From Salinibacter pepae (GTDB taxonomy: Bacteria; Bacteroidota; Rhodothermia; Rhodothermales; Salinibacteraceae): a DNA stretch of 64,000 bases. The stretch is from the NCBI RefSeq assembly GCF_947077775.1, contig NZ_CAMTTE010000001.1:2012501-2076500 (forward strand), in the 5' to 3' direction. The translations under genes were made by a program, and so were the position numbers. Below, one piece after another: positions 56,052 to 64,000 of the stretch (position 1 is its first letter; each line of letters opens with the position of its first letter). Under the pieces are notes generated by a model. The model worked only from the letters and a program-made list of their open reading frames with translations, did no database searches and was not told the origin of the DNA.

Positions 56052-57734
56052 ATGTCCACCACGACCCGTTCCCGCTCCTCAACCTCCGCGGACTTCGGCT
56101 GGCTCAACGACGAGGCCCGCACCTTCCTCCGACGGGGGTATCTCCTGGAGGGCACCGGCCCGGAGGACCGCGTGCGAGAGATTGCCGAGCACGCCGAAGG
56201 CCTCCTCGAGATGGACGGCTTCGCCGACCGGTTCTACGAATACATGGCGCGCGGCTACTACTCGCTCGCATCGCCGGTCTGGGCGAACTTTGGGCTCGAC
56301 CGCGGCCTGCCGATCTCCTGCTTCGGCTCCTACATCGACGACTCGATGGAGGCGATCCTCGACACCCACGCCGAGGTCGGCATGATGACCAAGGTGGGCG
56401 GGGGGACGAGCGGGTACTTCGGCGACGTCCGCCCGCGCGGCGCCTCCATCACGAACAACGGCACGTCGAACGGCACCTACCCGTTTGCCCAGCTCTTCGA
56501 CAAAATCATCAACGTGGTGAGCCAGGGCGAGACGCGGCGCGGCCACTTCGCCGGGTACATCGACATCGAGCACCCCGACGTGGAGGAGTGGCTCAACATT
56601 CAGACCGAGGGCGACGCCATCCAGACGATGATGTACGGCGTTGTCGTGGGGGACGACTGGATGGAAGCGATGATTGATGGCGACTCGGACAAGCGGGCCC
56701 TCTGGGCAAAAGTGGTGGAGAGCCGAATGAACCTCGGCATCCCCTACATCCTCTTCCGCGGCAACGTGCAGGACGGGCGCCCGCAGGTCTACAAGGACAA
56801 GGGCTACGACGTCCACGCGAGTAACTTGTGTAGTGAGGTTCTACTTCCGAGCGGGCCGGACGAGAGCTTCGTGTGCTGCCTCTCCTCGATGAACGCCCTG
56901 CACTACGACGACTGGAAGGACACCGACGCGGTCGAGACGCTGACGCAGTTCCTCGACGCGGTGATGCAGGAGTTTATCGACGGGGCCAAGGGGATGGCGC
57001 ACATGGACCGGGCCGTGCGCTTTGCGGAGCGCCACCGGGCGATCGGGATCGGCATCCTGGGCTGGCACTCCTACCTGCAGTCGAACAGGATTCCGTTCGA
57101 GTCGGCGGAGGCCAGCCTGACCGGGGCCGAGATCGCGAAAACGATCAAGGAACGCTCCTACGCGGCGTCCGCCGAGCTCGCCGACCGCTTCGGCGAGCCG
57201 CCGGTCCTGGAGGGCTACGGGCGACGCAACGCCACCACGATGGCCGTGGCGCCGACCAAGTCCAGCAGCTTCATCCTCGGGCAGGTGAGCCCGTCCATCG
57301 AGCCGATCAAGAGCAACTACTTCGTGCAGGACCGGGCGAAGATGAAGGTCACGTACAAGAACCCCCACCTGAAAGCGCTCCTGCAGGAAAAGGGCCGCGA
57401 CACCGACGCGGTGTGGGACGAGATCGCGCTGCGCGACGGGTCGGTGCAGCACCTCGACTTCCTGTCCGACGAGGAGAAGGACGTCTTCAAAACCTTCAGC
57501 GAGATCAGTCAGATGGCAATTATCGACCAGGCCGCCGGGCGGCAGAAGCACATCGACCAGTCGCAGTCCCTCAACCTGGCGATTGACCCGGGCTCCACGC
57601 CGGTCAAGGACATCAACCGGCTCTACGTCGAGGCCTGGAAGAAGGGCGTCAAGTCCCTCTACTACCAGCACGGCGTGAACGCGGCGCAGAGCTTCTCGCG
57701 CGACCTGCTGGCCTGCAAGGCGTGCGAGGCGTAG
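56052..57734 (+). CDS. nrdA: class I ribonucleotide reductase, alpha (catalytic) subunit, no ATP-cone
   Basis: A 560-residue catalytic subunit from ATG 56052. Active-site motifs: Cys90 in LPISCFGS, GGGTSGYFGDVRPRG, NLCSEVLLP with the radical Cys region, NALHYDDW, and the C-terminal redox pair near the end (LLACKACEA). It is shorter than E. coli NrdA (about 760) because it starts directly at the catalytic fold (DFGWLNDEARTFLRRGYLLEG) and has no N-terminal ATP-cone. Classical dATP overall inhibition is therefore not expected. It lies 102 bases after nrdB in the same operon, under the cobalamin riboswitch. Confidence 0.95.
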   Translation: MSTTTRSRSSTSADFGWLNDEARTFLRRGYLLEGTGPEDRVREIAEHAEGLLEMDGFADRFYEYMARGYYSLASPVWANFGLDRGLPISCFGSYIDDSMEAILDTHAEVGMMTKVGGGTSGYFGDVRPRGASITNNGTSNGTYPFAQLFDKIINVVSQGETRRGHFAGYIDIEHPDVEEWLNIQTEGDAIQTMMYGVVVGDDWMEAMIDGDSDKRALWAKVVESRMNLGIPYILFRGNVQDGRPQVYKDKGYDVHASNLCSEVLLPSGPDESFVCCLSSMNALHYDDWKDTDAVETLTQFLDAVMQEFIDGAKGMAHMDRAVRFAERHRAIGIGILGWHSYLQSNRIPFESAEASLTGAEIAKTIKERSYAASAELADRFGEPPVLEGYGRRNATTMAVAPTKSSSFILGQVSPSIEPIKSNYFVQDRAKMKVTYKNPHLKALLQEKGRDTDAVWDEIALRDGSVQHLDFLSDEEKDVFKTFSEISQMAIIDQAAGRQKHIDQSQSLNLAIDPGSTPVKDINRLYVEAWKKGVKSLYYQHGVNAAQSFSRDLLACKACEA

Positions 57735-57784
57735 GACCAGCAGATCTGAACTCCCTCTTTTGAGAAGCACACTCCTCCTCGATC

Positions 57785-58231
57785 ATGGCCCCTTCCCCTT
57801 CGCCGGATTCGCGTCCCGCCGCCGTCCTCGACGAGGCAGCGGAGACGCGCATCGTCCACGCCGTGTTTCCCGGTGACACGAACCACTACCACACGCTCTT
57901 CGGCGGCACGGCCCTGGAATGGATGGACCAGGCCGCGTTCATCTGCGCGACGCGCTGGTGCCGGACGAAGGTCGTGACGGTCCGCACGAGCGAGATCGAC
58001 TACAAGCATCCCGTCCCCGAGGGCACGATCGTCGAGCTCATCGCCCGGATCGCGGACACGGGCACGACGTCCCTCACCGTCCGCGTCGACATGTTCATCG
58101 AGCCGATGGACGAGCACGACCGGACGCTCGCCTGCACCGGCCAATTTACCCTCGTGGCCCTGGACGACCAGGACAACCCGACGCCGGTGCCCGGCCCCGC
58201 GTCCGCAACGCAGGACGAGCCGCAGGCGTGA
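57785..58231 (+). CDS. acyl-CoA thioesterase, hotdog fold (YciA-like)
   Basis: A 148-residue protein with the acyl-CoA hydrolase hotdog core: RIVHAVFPGDTNHYHTLFGGTALEWMDQAAFICATRW (HTLFGG and the catalytic Asp in MDQAA), then VVTVRTSEIDYKHPVPEGTIVELIARI. It cleaves acyl-CoA thioesters to free acid and CoA; chain-length preference cannot be told. It starts 50 bases after nrdA and may be read through from that operon, though no functional link is obvious. Confidence 0.88.
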   Translation: MAPSPSPDSRPAAVLDEAAETRIVHAVFPGDTNHYHTLFGGTALEWMDQAAFICATRWCRTKVVTVRTSEIDYKHPVPEGTIVELIARIADTGTTSLTVRVDMFIEPMDEHDRTLACTGQFTLVALDDQDNPTPVPGPASATQDEPQA

Positions 58232-58309
58232 CCACGGGACGGCGTCGGCCCCGGGAGGCGGCCGTGACGGCCCGGGCCCCGGCCCGCGCAGGGCGGCATG
58301 TGTTCTCCC

Positions 58310-59473
58310 TTACCTGCCCGGACGGATCTGGCCGGGCCGCCCCGCACGCAGGCCCACGGCCGTCTTTGCCACGAGGGCAAACGCCAGGAGGGCGAGGGGG
58401 GCCGCCCACCCACCCGTGAGGTCGTGCAGCAAGCCAAAGACCGCCGGCCCGGCCGCCGCCACGAGGTAGCCGACCGACTGCGCCATGCCCGACAGCTCGG
58501 TTGCCGTCTCGGCATCGGCGGCCCGCAGGACGAGCAGGAGCAGCGCCAGCCCGAACGTACCGCCCAGGACGAAGCCGAGGACCGAGACCCACAGGGAGGC
58601 CAGCGGCGCCCCGGGCCACGCCAGCCCGGCCAGCGCGGTCCCCTCCACGAGCGCGAGCAGGCAGATGGTGCGCCGCTGGTCCGCCCGTCGCGCGGCCCAC
58701 GTCGGCACGACCGCCGAGCCGGCCACCCCCATCACCTGCGAGAGCGCAAGCAGCCCGCCCGCGGCGGCCGGATCGAAGCCACGCGCCTGCAGGAAGCCCG
58801 GCAGCCAGGCGAGGGCGATGTAAAACGTGAGCGACTGCAGGCCCATGAAGAGGGCGACCTGCCACGCCAGCGACGAGCGTGCAAGGGCCCGAAGCGAGTC
58901 ACCGATGTCGTAGGACGCACGGGCGGGCGCACCGGCTCGGAGCTGGGGCAGCCACACCAGGAGGGCGGCGACCGCGGGCACGGCCCACGCCCCCAAAGCG
59001 CCCCGCCAGCCGAGCGCCCCGGCCAGCGGGACGGTCGTCCCCGCCCCAATCGCCGCGCCCGCCCCGATCCCGCTCGAATAAAGGCTGGTCATCACGCCGG
59101 AGTGCTCCGGAAAGTCCCGCTTGACGAGCGAGGGCAGGAGCACGTTGCCCAGCGCGATGCCCACCCCAAAGAGCACCGTGCCCCCGAAGAGGGGCGCCGT
59201 TGAGGGGGCCGCTCGCGCAAGCGTCCCGACCGCGACGAGCGAGAGCGCCGCGGCCAGTGCCCCCTCGGTGCCCAGCCGCCGCGTCGCCAACGGCGTGAGC
59301 GCCGAGACAAGCCCAAAGGCCAAAAGCGGCAGCGTCGTGAGCAGACCGAGGGCCGCGTTGGAGAGGCCCGTGGCCCCGCGAATGTTCTCCACGAGCGGGC
59401 CCACGCTCGCAAGCGCCGGGCGCAGGTTGAGCGAAATCAGCAGGATGCCCAGAATCAGAAGGCCGCGCTGCAA
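58310..59473 (-). CDS. MFS transporter, CynX/NimT (cyanate permease-like) family
   Basis: A 387-residue membrane protein with about 12 helices, probably from TTG 59473 (no ATG available). The N-terminal ILLISLNLRPALASVGPLVENI matches the CynX/NimT subfamily signature (LR.ai.svgPll). It continues with loops such as TRRLGTEGAL and WAARRADQRRTICL, the usual MFS inter-helix segments. Relatives export 2-nitroimidazole or take up cyanate; the substrate here is unknown. No cyanase gene adjacent. Convergent with the thioesterase gene. Confidence 0.85.
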   Translation of the reverse strand: MQRGLLILGILLISLNLRPALASVGPLVENIRGATGLSNAALGLLTTLPLLAFGLVSALTPLATRRLGTEGALAAALSLVAVGTLARAAPSTAPLFGGTVLFGVGIALGNVLLPSLVKRDFPEHSGVMTSLYSSGIGAGAAIGAGTTVPLAGALGWRGALGAWAVPAVAALLVWLPQLRAGAPARASYDIGDSLRALARSSLAWQVALFMGLQSLTFYIALAWLPGFLQARGFDPAAAGGLLALSQVMGVAGSAVVPTWAARRADQRRTICLLALVEGTALAGLAWPGAPLASLWVSVLGFVLGGTFGLALLLLVLRAADAETATELSGMAQSVGYLVAAAGPAVFGLLHDLTGGWAAPLALLAFALVAKTAVGLRAGRPGQIRPGR

Positions 59474-60923
59474 CCGAGACTCCGATTCGCGGCGGGGACG
59501 GGTAATTTGGCGAATGATGCGAAGTGCCTAGTGGTACAAGTAGTGGAAGCGCCAAAAACTCGGAGGGCCCGCCAGGTCCCCCAGTCCGGGATGGAGCCGA
59601 CGGACGAGAGCAGAAGCGGCGTCAGCCGCGTCCGGGCCGCTCCCCTCATGCTCCGAGTTGCCCCCAATGGACCGGTCCGCTCGGGCGCCCGGCGTTCTCG
59701 GCTCAACTTTTGCCCAGCGGCTTTAAGGATTTAGACGACCAACCGGACAGAAGCCGAAAAGTGCCCTTCAGCACGATGAACGTAGGGCTAAGGCGGAGCA
59801 TCTGGAGCGTCGTGTCCCGGACTGATCCGAATATGAGAGCACGAGAGTGCAACAACGCCGATGTATCACATTGCCATTGCCTGGATGTCTTCTGCAAACC
59901 ATTGGGACAGGATTCCTAGCAACAGTAGGGCAAGCAGAATCGATGTCATGGGCTCACCGATGATGGCCGGTCTGCCCTGCTACATATCTCGAATGTACCT
60001 GTTGCGGGGAGCGTCTGCAGGCACCTCTTCTGGATGCCGTATGCATCGCTCCTGGCTATTTTGCCCCACGAGACCTGTCCCGATCAGAAGGGTTCTCCAA
60101 CAGAAGGATGGCGTGACGGCCCGTTCCTGGAACGCAACCTCCCAGGCCAGTCTGTCGCCTGCGCCCGATCCACTCCACCTGTAAACCGACTAGAGCTGTC
60201 CTCGTCGGAAAAACGAGTGGAGACGGGCACCCGCTGATACTCCGGTCCCTGACACGAGTGAGGCAAACTTCATTCAGGCCCTCGGCGGTGACGTGCTGAC
60301 AGGAAATGCCTCCGTTTCCGAGCCTTCCGGCCGCGTCGGGCGGTCAGAAACGGCCGTCAGGCGTGACCGCCGGTGGTACAGTTCCCGGTGACCCGTTTCC
60401 TCTTGCCTGGAGTGAGTTCTTCGCCAGGGGGTAAAAGCCTCATGTGAAAGCCTCATGTGAATGGTATGGCCTGATTCCAGAGGGGGCTAACTGCTTCTCA
60501 AGGCTTGTCGGCACGGCTCAAAAGCCGTCTCTCAGATCGTCCGGACGATCTCCCCAAACGGGCTTTGACAAACGATGACTGCGTGTCTCGCCTCGACATC
60601 AGTCGATGGGGCTTTCCGATGAGCTCAGACGAGGGGTATTATCTCCGTGTAGGTGCCTCCTCCGTGCGCTCCTCCACGTGAGAATGTCGCCCACATGAAA
60701 CCACCCACCACGTACGACCAGCCGCACACCCAGCAGCGTGCAAATAGAGTACAGCAGCGGGCTGCAGCAGCTTTCAGGACAGCTTCGAGAAGAAAACAGG
60801 CGCACGCGTCGGCCGGGGGGGCGTGCGTGCTGCCCCACCGTCTTCACTTCTGGTCAGCTCTCTGTCGTCAACGCTGATGGGAGCACACTTTCTCTAGCGT
60901 AAAACTGCGCATCTCCTGTGCGC

Positions 60924-60952
60924 TAAAAAGTAAAACAAAGTTTTGTATAAGT
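60924..60952. repeat. A/T-rich palindromic element, copy 1
   Basis: CTAAAAAG...GTATAAG block containing the palindrome AAAAC-AAA-GTTTT (60932-60944). It matches the element at 61094-61122 at 20 of 29 positions. Confidence 0.5.
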
Positions 60953-61093
60953 GTATGGGCACCCCAAGGCCTCACCTCTTTTGTAGACATGTGGGATCCT
61001 CAGAACAGCTTTAGAGAGGAAGAAACGGCTCTGTAACTCTTTCTTCACTATGAAGCGCGACCAACTCCAGGGCGTAGTGGTGTCATGTAAGCA

Positions 61094-61122
61094 CTAAAAA
61101 ACAAAAGTTATTTTGTTTTAAG
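61094..61122. repeat. A/T-rich palindromic element, copy 2
   Basis: CTAAAAAAC...TTTTAAG block containing a perfect 9-bp inverted repeat, AAAACAAAA (61098-61106) and TTTTGTTTT (61111-61119), around GTTA. It lies about 175 bases before the lipoprotein start; possible regulator site or terminator. Confidence 0.55.
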
Positions 61123-61296
61123 GTGGGAAAAAGCCCGAACCTGATCAACAAACTGCTTTCGGGTCCCCTGGTGCTGGTCTCTGAATCCTGGAGGGCAGAT
61201 CGATCGGGATTCTGAAGCGAGATTCAGCGGGTTTCGGAGCCCAAAAAGAGCACTTTTGCTACTCGATATCTCTCAGAATGACGCCACACACCAACG

Positions 61297-63000
61297 ATGC
61301 ACACCGATATGTTTACATTTTCGCGCGCCTTTGCTGCGCTGCTTCTGGCGGGCCTCCTGGTTCTGGCCGGCTGTGACAGCAGCGACTCCGGGATGGACGA
61401 TCAGCAGACACAGAAGCCGTCCGTCGAACGAAGTGTGACGTTTAACACGCAAGCCCTTGACCTGATGGCGGGGGACACTGAGCTCCGGCTCGCCAACGTG
61501 ACGGCCAGCGAAGGAGACACGCTCGTCGTGACGACCGACAATGGCGACGGTGCCTTTGGCGATGAGACTGTCGTTGCTACCCGACCGGTCACCTCGGACC
61601 TTGATGGAGACGAGGTTCTGGTCGATGTCGGGCAGGACGCCGGTCCAGTGGACCACGCCGCTCACGTCTCGACCGACGGGACGATCTCCGGCGTAGAGGC
61701 AAGCAGCCAGACGGCGGCCGTCTACGCAATCAATCAGTTCCAATGGGCCGACGAGGCCTACGATGGGCCCGTGGGGGCAGTCACGGTCGACGCGATTGAG
61801 GTTCTCTATCAGGGGAACGTCGGCGCGAAGACGCTCTCAATCGACCTCCACACCGGAAACAGCTCGTCCGGTCAGGTAGGGGCGTTCATCGGCATCAGCG
61901 AGAGGGACCTAGCCGTCAATGAGGTCCATGAGAACGTGGCGCTCGATGTCCTCGAGCCGGTCGACCCGAACGACGACTCTCCCCAGCAGGTCTTCGACAC
62001 GATTGAGGAGACCGGCGACTTCTTCGCGATGATCCACCGCGGCCCGGCGGGCCTTGCGCCGAATCCGAACCTCGCAGGTCCAGGCGCGGCGACGGGCACG
62101 CCTCCCTTCCTCGGTGATGCGGATGGCTACCGCGTTCCGGCCCAGCAGCCCGCCCTCGCGACGACTACTGGTCCGGGGACCGGCGGCGACTTCGCGAATG
62201 TTGAAGTCAACGTGCCGGACGTAAGACTATCGGACCTCCCAACGACCACCTACGAGGCGACAATCGAGGGCTCGCAAATCACCGACGATGCACGAGGTTC
62301 TGCACCGGGTGCAATTCCGACGAGTGAAACGTCAACTGGAAGTGGGTCCGCGGAGCTCGAATTTGTCGTGCGTGACGGGGAGATCCAGCTCGACTACACG
62401 ATTACCCTTCAGGGCTTGAACTTCGATAAGGTCCTTCGAGGCACGAAGAACGCCAACGCCTCCAGCCAAGACCTAAACAAGCTGATTGGGCTTCACCTCC
62501 ACACCAACGTCCGTGGGCGGCTCGGCCCGGTGTCCTTTGCGGTCGTGGGACAGGGCGACCCGCAAACTACCGTGACTCGTGGCGTGGAGCTTTCCAACGG
62601 CGACCTGGTGAATACGTCTCATCTAATCGCATCCAACGTGCCGGCCAGCCGCCCGAATCGGGCCATTGGCTTCAATCCCGGCATCGCGGCGGAGGGGCTC
62701 ACCGGCGATTCGGACCGGACGTTGACCTACGATTCTGCGAACAACGAGCTCACGATTGAAGGCACCTGGACCCGAGAGGAAGGAGACGCTGAGGGCCTTT
62801 CCTCAGCCCGCGCGCCAGCCGGGGATGCCTCGATCGAGCCGGCCGGTGGGATCGAGTTCGTGACGACGCCGGCGCAGATGGCCCAACGGATCGTGGACCA
62901 GAACATCCAGCCCGGTGGGGACACGCCGTTCTCCCTCAACCACCACACCGCCGAGAACCTTAACGGCGAGATGCGCGGCCAGATTGTCGCGACGCAGTAG
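61297..63000 (+). CDS. lipoprotein with DUF7282-like and CHRD domains
   Basis: A 567-residue protein. A lipoprotein signal (ALLLAGLLVLAGCDSSD) is followed by an Asp-rich N-terminal domain (about 45-140, VTFNTQALDLMAGDTELRLANVTASEGDTLVVTTDNGDG ... HAAHVSTDGTISG) resembling DUF7282, which is common in haloarchaea. A middle linker domain follows. The C-terminal CHRD domain (about 325-565) is marked by AELEFVVRDGEIQLDYTITLQGLN, LIGLHLHTNVRGRLGPVSFAVVGQ and FSLNHHTAENLNGEMRGQIV. CHRD domains occur in secreted proteins including chordin; their bacterial role is unknown. Base composition is less G/C-rich than most of the window, in line with the adjacent A/T-rich region and possible transfer from haloarchaea. 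Confidence 0.82.
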   Translation: MHTDMFTFSRAFAALLLAGLLVLAGCDSSDSGMDDQQTQKPSVERSVTFNTQALDLMAGDTELRLANVTASEGDTLVVTTDNGDGAFGDETVVATRPVTSDLDGDEVLVDVGQDAGPVDHAAHVSTDGTISGVEASSQTAAVYAINQFQWADEAYDGPVGAVTVDAIEVLYQGNVGAKTLSIDLHTGNSSSGQVGAFIGISERDLAVNEVHENVALDVLEPVDPNDDSPQQVFDTIEETGDFFAMIHRGPAGLAPNPNLAGPGAATGTPPFLGDADGYRVPAQQPALATTTGPGTGGDFANVEVNVPDVRLSDLPTTTYEATIEGSQITDDARGSAPGAIPTSETSTGSGSAELEFVVRDGEIQLDYTITLQGLNFDKVLRGTKNANASSQDLNKLIGLHLHTNVRGRLGPVSFAVVGQGDPQTTVTRGVELSNGDLVNTSHLIASNVPASRPNRAIGFNPGIAAEGLTGDSDRTLTYDSANNELTIEGTWTREEGDAEGLSSARAPAGDASIEPAGGIEFVTTPAQMAQRIVDQNIQPGGDTPFSLNHHTAENLNGEMRGQIVATQ

Positions 63001-63065
63001 GACCTCTGCTGTACGGCCGAGCAGTGCGCAGAGAAGTTCCCCTTGCCAAGCGCCCACGCCAAGAA

Positions 63066-63100
63066 AGCCCCCATCGGCACGAGGCCGGTGGGGGGCTTTT
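63066..63100 (+). terminator. intrinsic terminator after the CHRD lipoprotein
   Basis: AGCCCCCATCGGC (63066-63078) pairs with GCCGGTGGGGGGCT (63084-63097) around a 5-base loop. AAGAA precedes the stem and TTTT follows, as in a bidirectional-looking Rho-independent terminator. It is the strongest terminator in the window. Confidence 0.9.
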
Positions 63101-63228
63101 CGGAGCGCAGCTTTTTGGAGAGCAGCTTTCAAAAAGGTGGCACGCCGCAACCAATCGCCTTAGATACTTCCTCTTGGGCGCGTCCCCAAGGGTCTCCCAC
63201 TCTACTCTTTACACAAACCACCAAGCTC

Positions 63229-63750
63229 ATGAGTATCACCCGTTCTACCGTCGTGAAGACATGGGGCCTGGCCGTTCTTATCGGCTGGGTTGGGTCCCAA
63301 GTCATCACCTCACTTTCCTCTACCTTCTCGAACGTGCCGTTTGCGATCACTGCCCTGTGGCTGGTCGGGGCCTTGCTTCCGATCACGGTGTCCTTTTTCT
63401 GGGACCGACCAGAGCCTAGCGACCAGACCCTCTCCCTCCTGTGGCCGGCGCTGGGCGTGACTGGGATTCTGATCAATTTTGGGGTCTCACTTGGGGCCAT
63501 TCCCGCCGGCGAGACGATTGAGGTGCTGGCCTATGGAGTGCTCTGGTTCGCGGGCCCCGGGATCGGATTTGCGGCAACCGCCGCCCTCACGGCCGGGCCG
63601 AATGCCTCGGTGTACGGATGGGCCGCCGTTGCAAACTTCGCCGGAGCGGTCGCAGCCCTTGTCGCGCCGATGGCACTCCTTCCGGCCTACTTCCTCGGGG
63701 CTGCCGTGCTTCAGGCCACACCGATGCTCTACGATGGGTTCAGCGGATAA
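63229..63750 (+). CDS. polytopic membrane protein of unknown function
   Basis: A 173-residue protein from ATG 63229 (MSITRSTVVKTWG). About five membrane helices: LAVLIGWVGSQVITSL, FAITALWLVGALLPITVSFF, LLWPALGVTGILINFGVSL, IEVLAYGVLWFAGPGIGFAATAAL, and WAAVANFAGAVAALVAPMALLPAYFLGAAVLQ. No charged catalytic motif and no named family recognised. It ends 56 bases before the flavoprotein gene, suggesting co-transcription. Confidence 0.7.
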   Translation: MSITRSTVVKTWGLAVLIGWVGSQVITSLSSTFSNVPFAITALWLVGALLPITVSFFWDRPEPSDQTLSLLWPALGVTGILINFGVSLGAIPAGETIEVLAYGVLWFAGPGIGFAATAALTAGPNASVYGWAAVANFAGAVAALVAPMALLPAYFLGAAVLQATPMLYDGFSG

Positions 63751-63806
63751 CCCCGGGTCCCCGTTCTCCCTGCTCATCCTCCCACGTCACACGTTCCAAT
63801 CCTGCC

Positions 63807-64000
63807 ATGGCTTCCGACACGCTAGAGACCACACTTACCTCCATCCACGAAATGACCCCTCGGGTCAAGCAATTCGTGCTGGAGGCAAACGGACACACCT
63901 TCTCGTACGAACCAGGCCAGCACATCGTCATCGAATTTGAGCAGGATGGGGACACGGTGCAGCGCCCCTACACGCCGGTCAACCTGCCGGGCACCGGGGC
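63807..64000 (+). CDS. ferredoxin/flavodoxin-reductase-like FAD oxidoreductase, 3' partial
   Basis: Starts at ATG 63807 and runs off the window (64 complete codons). The visible part (MASDTLETTLTSIHEMTPRV, KQFVLEANGHTFSYEPGQHI, VIEFEQDGDTVQRPYTPVNLPGTG) is the N-terminal FAD-binding barrel of the ferredoxin-NADP reductase superfamily. PGQH and the RPYTP (R-x-Y-[ST]) box bind the flavin. Proteins with this start include cytochrome b5 reductase-like and ferredoxin reductases; the NAD(P)-binding half lies outside the window. Confidence 0.85.
   Translation, partial: MASDTLETTLTSIHEMTPRVKQFVLEANGHTFSYEPGQHIVIEFEQDGDTVQRPYTPVNLPGTG

Larger units (their letters stand above)
59474..61296. other. long gene-free region becoming A+T-rich toward the right
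   Basis: 1.8 kb with no supportable gene on either strand. From about 59700 the sequence is less G/C-rich than elsewhere, and 60890-61130 is clearly A/T-rich. Two similar A/T palindromic elements lie at 60924-60952 and 61094-61122. No transposase motif, integrase or terminal repeat was found, but base composition suggests horizontally acquired or decayed sequence. The promoter of the lipoprotein at 61297 should be at the right end. Confidence 0.5.

Noticed and set aside
59703-60184. Possible remnant insertion sequence in the gene-free region
   Set aside because: Short frames on both strands show no DDE or HUH motifs and no terminal inverted repeats were found.

Overview
The window is GC-rich, gene-dense bacterial chromosome. 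Its proteins are very acidic, as expected of a salt-in extreme halophile. One protein carries a type IX secretion (Por) C-terminal domain, several sensor kinases and one lipoprotein resemble haloarchaeal families, and a carotenoid oxygenase of the kind that makes retinal is present. Together these point to Salinibacter or a close relative (Rhodothermota/Bacteroidota). The identification is by inference; no rRNA or tRNA gene is visible.

Layout. 1-2904: 3' part of an RND efflux pump. 3.2-21.1 kb: a signalling-rich stretch with four sensor histidine kinases and no response regulator, interspersed with a flavoprotein/polyferredoxin membrane protein, a DUF3179 protein with a truncated paralogue beside it, PEP carboxylase, and a small AAA-like protein that has lost its ATPase motifs. 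21.7-26.8 kb: envelope genes (TolB-like lipoprotein, LemA, TPM protein, TPR protein, LysM/double-psi-barrel protein, CPBP protease), separated by a family of intergenic palindromes. 27-31.8 kb: HtpX, a CusF-SCO1 fusion, and a P1B-4 metal ATPase followed by its SmtB/ArsR-type regulator. 31.9-40.2 kb: a lone hydantoinase B, a large secreted cadherin-like protein and a glutaryl-CoA-dehydrogenase-like enzyme.

40-50 kb is sparse and dominated by lineage-specific small proteins. Two of these carry ribosome-modulation-factor-like motifs. 50-52.7 kb holds the carotenoid oxygenase and two unknowns, and 52.8-54.1 kb a fifth histidine kinase. 54.3-57.7 kb is a cobalamin riboswitch upstream of nrdB-nrdA (class I ribonucleotide reductase), followed by a thioesterase and a CynX-like transporter. 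59.5-61.3 kb is a gene-free stretch with an A+T-rich end, leading to a DUF7282/CHRD lipoprotein, a membrane protein and the start of a ferredoxin-reductase-like flavoprotein.

Three otherwise conserved genes (a sensor kinase, ppc and the LysM/DPBB gene) are each broken by one frameshift in a C-run or GC-repeat. These could be sequencing indels or real mutations. The most interesting leads are the cobalamin-controlled nrdBA operon, the RMF-like proteins, the motif-less AAA protein, the permuted flavoprotein-polyferredoxin, the metal module with a complete SmtB alpha-5 site, and the palindrome family.
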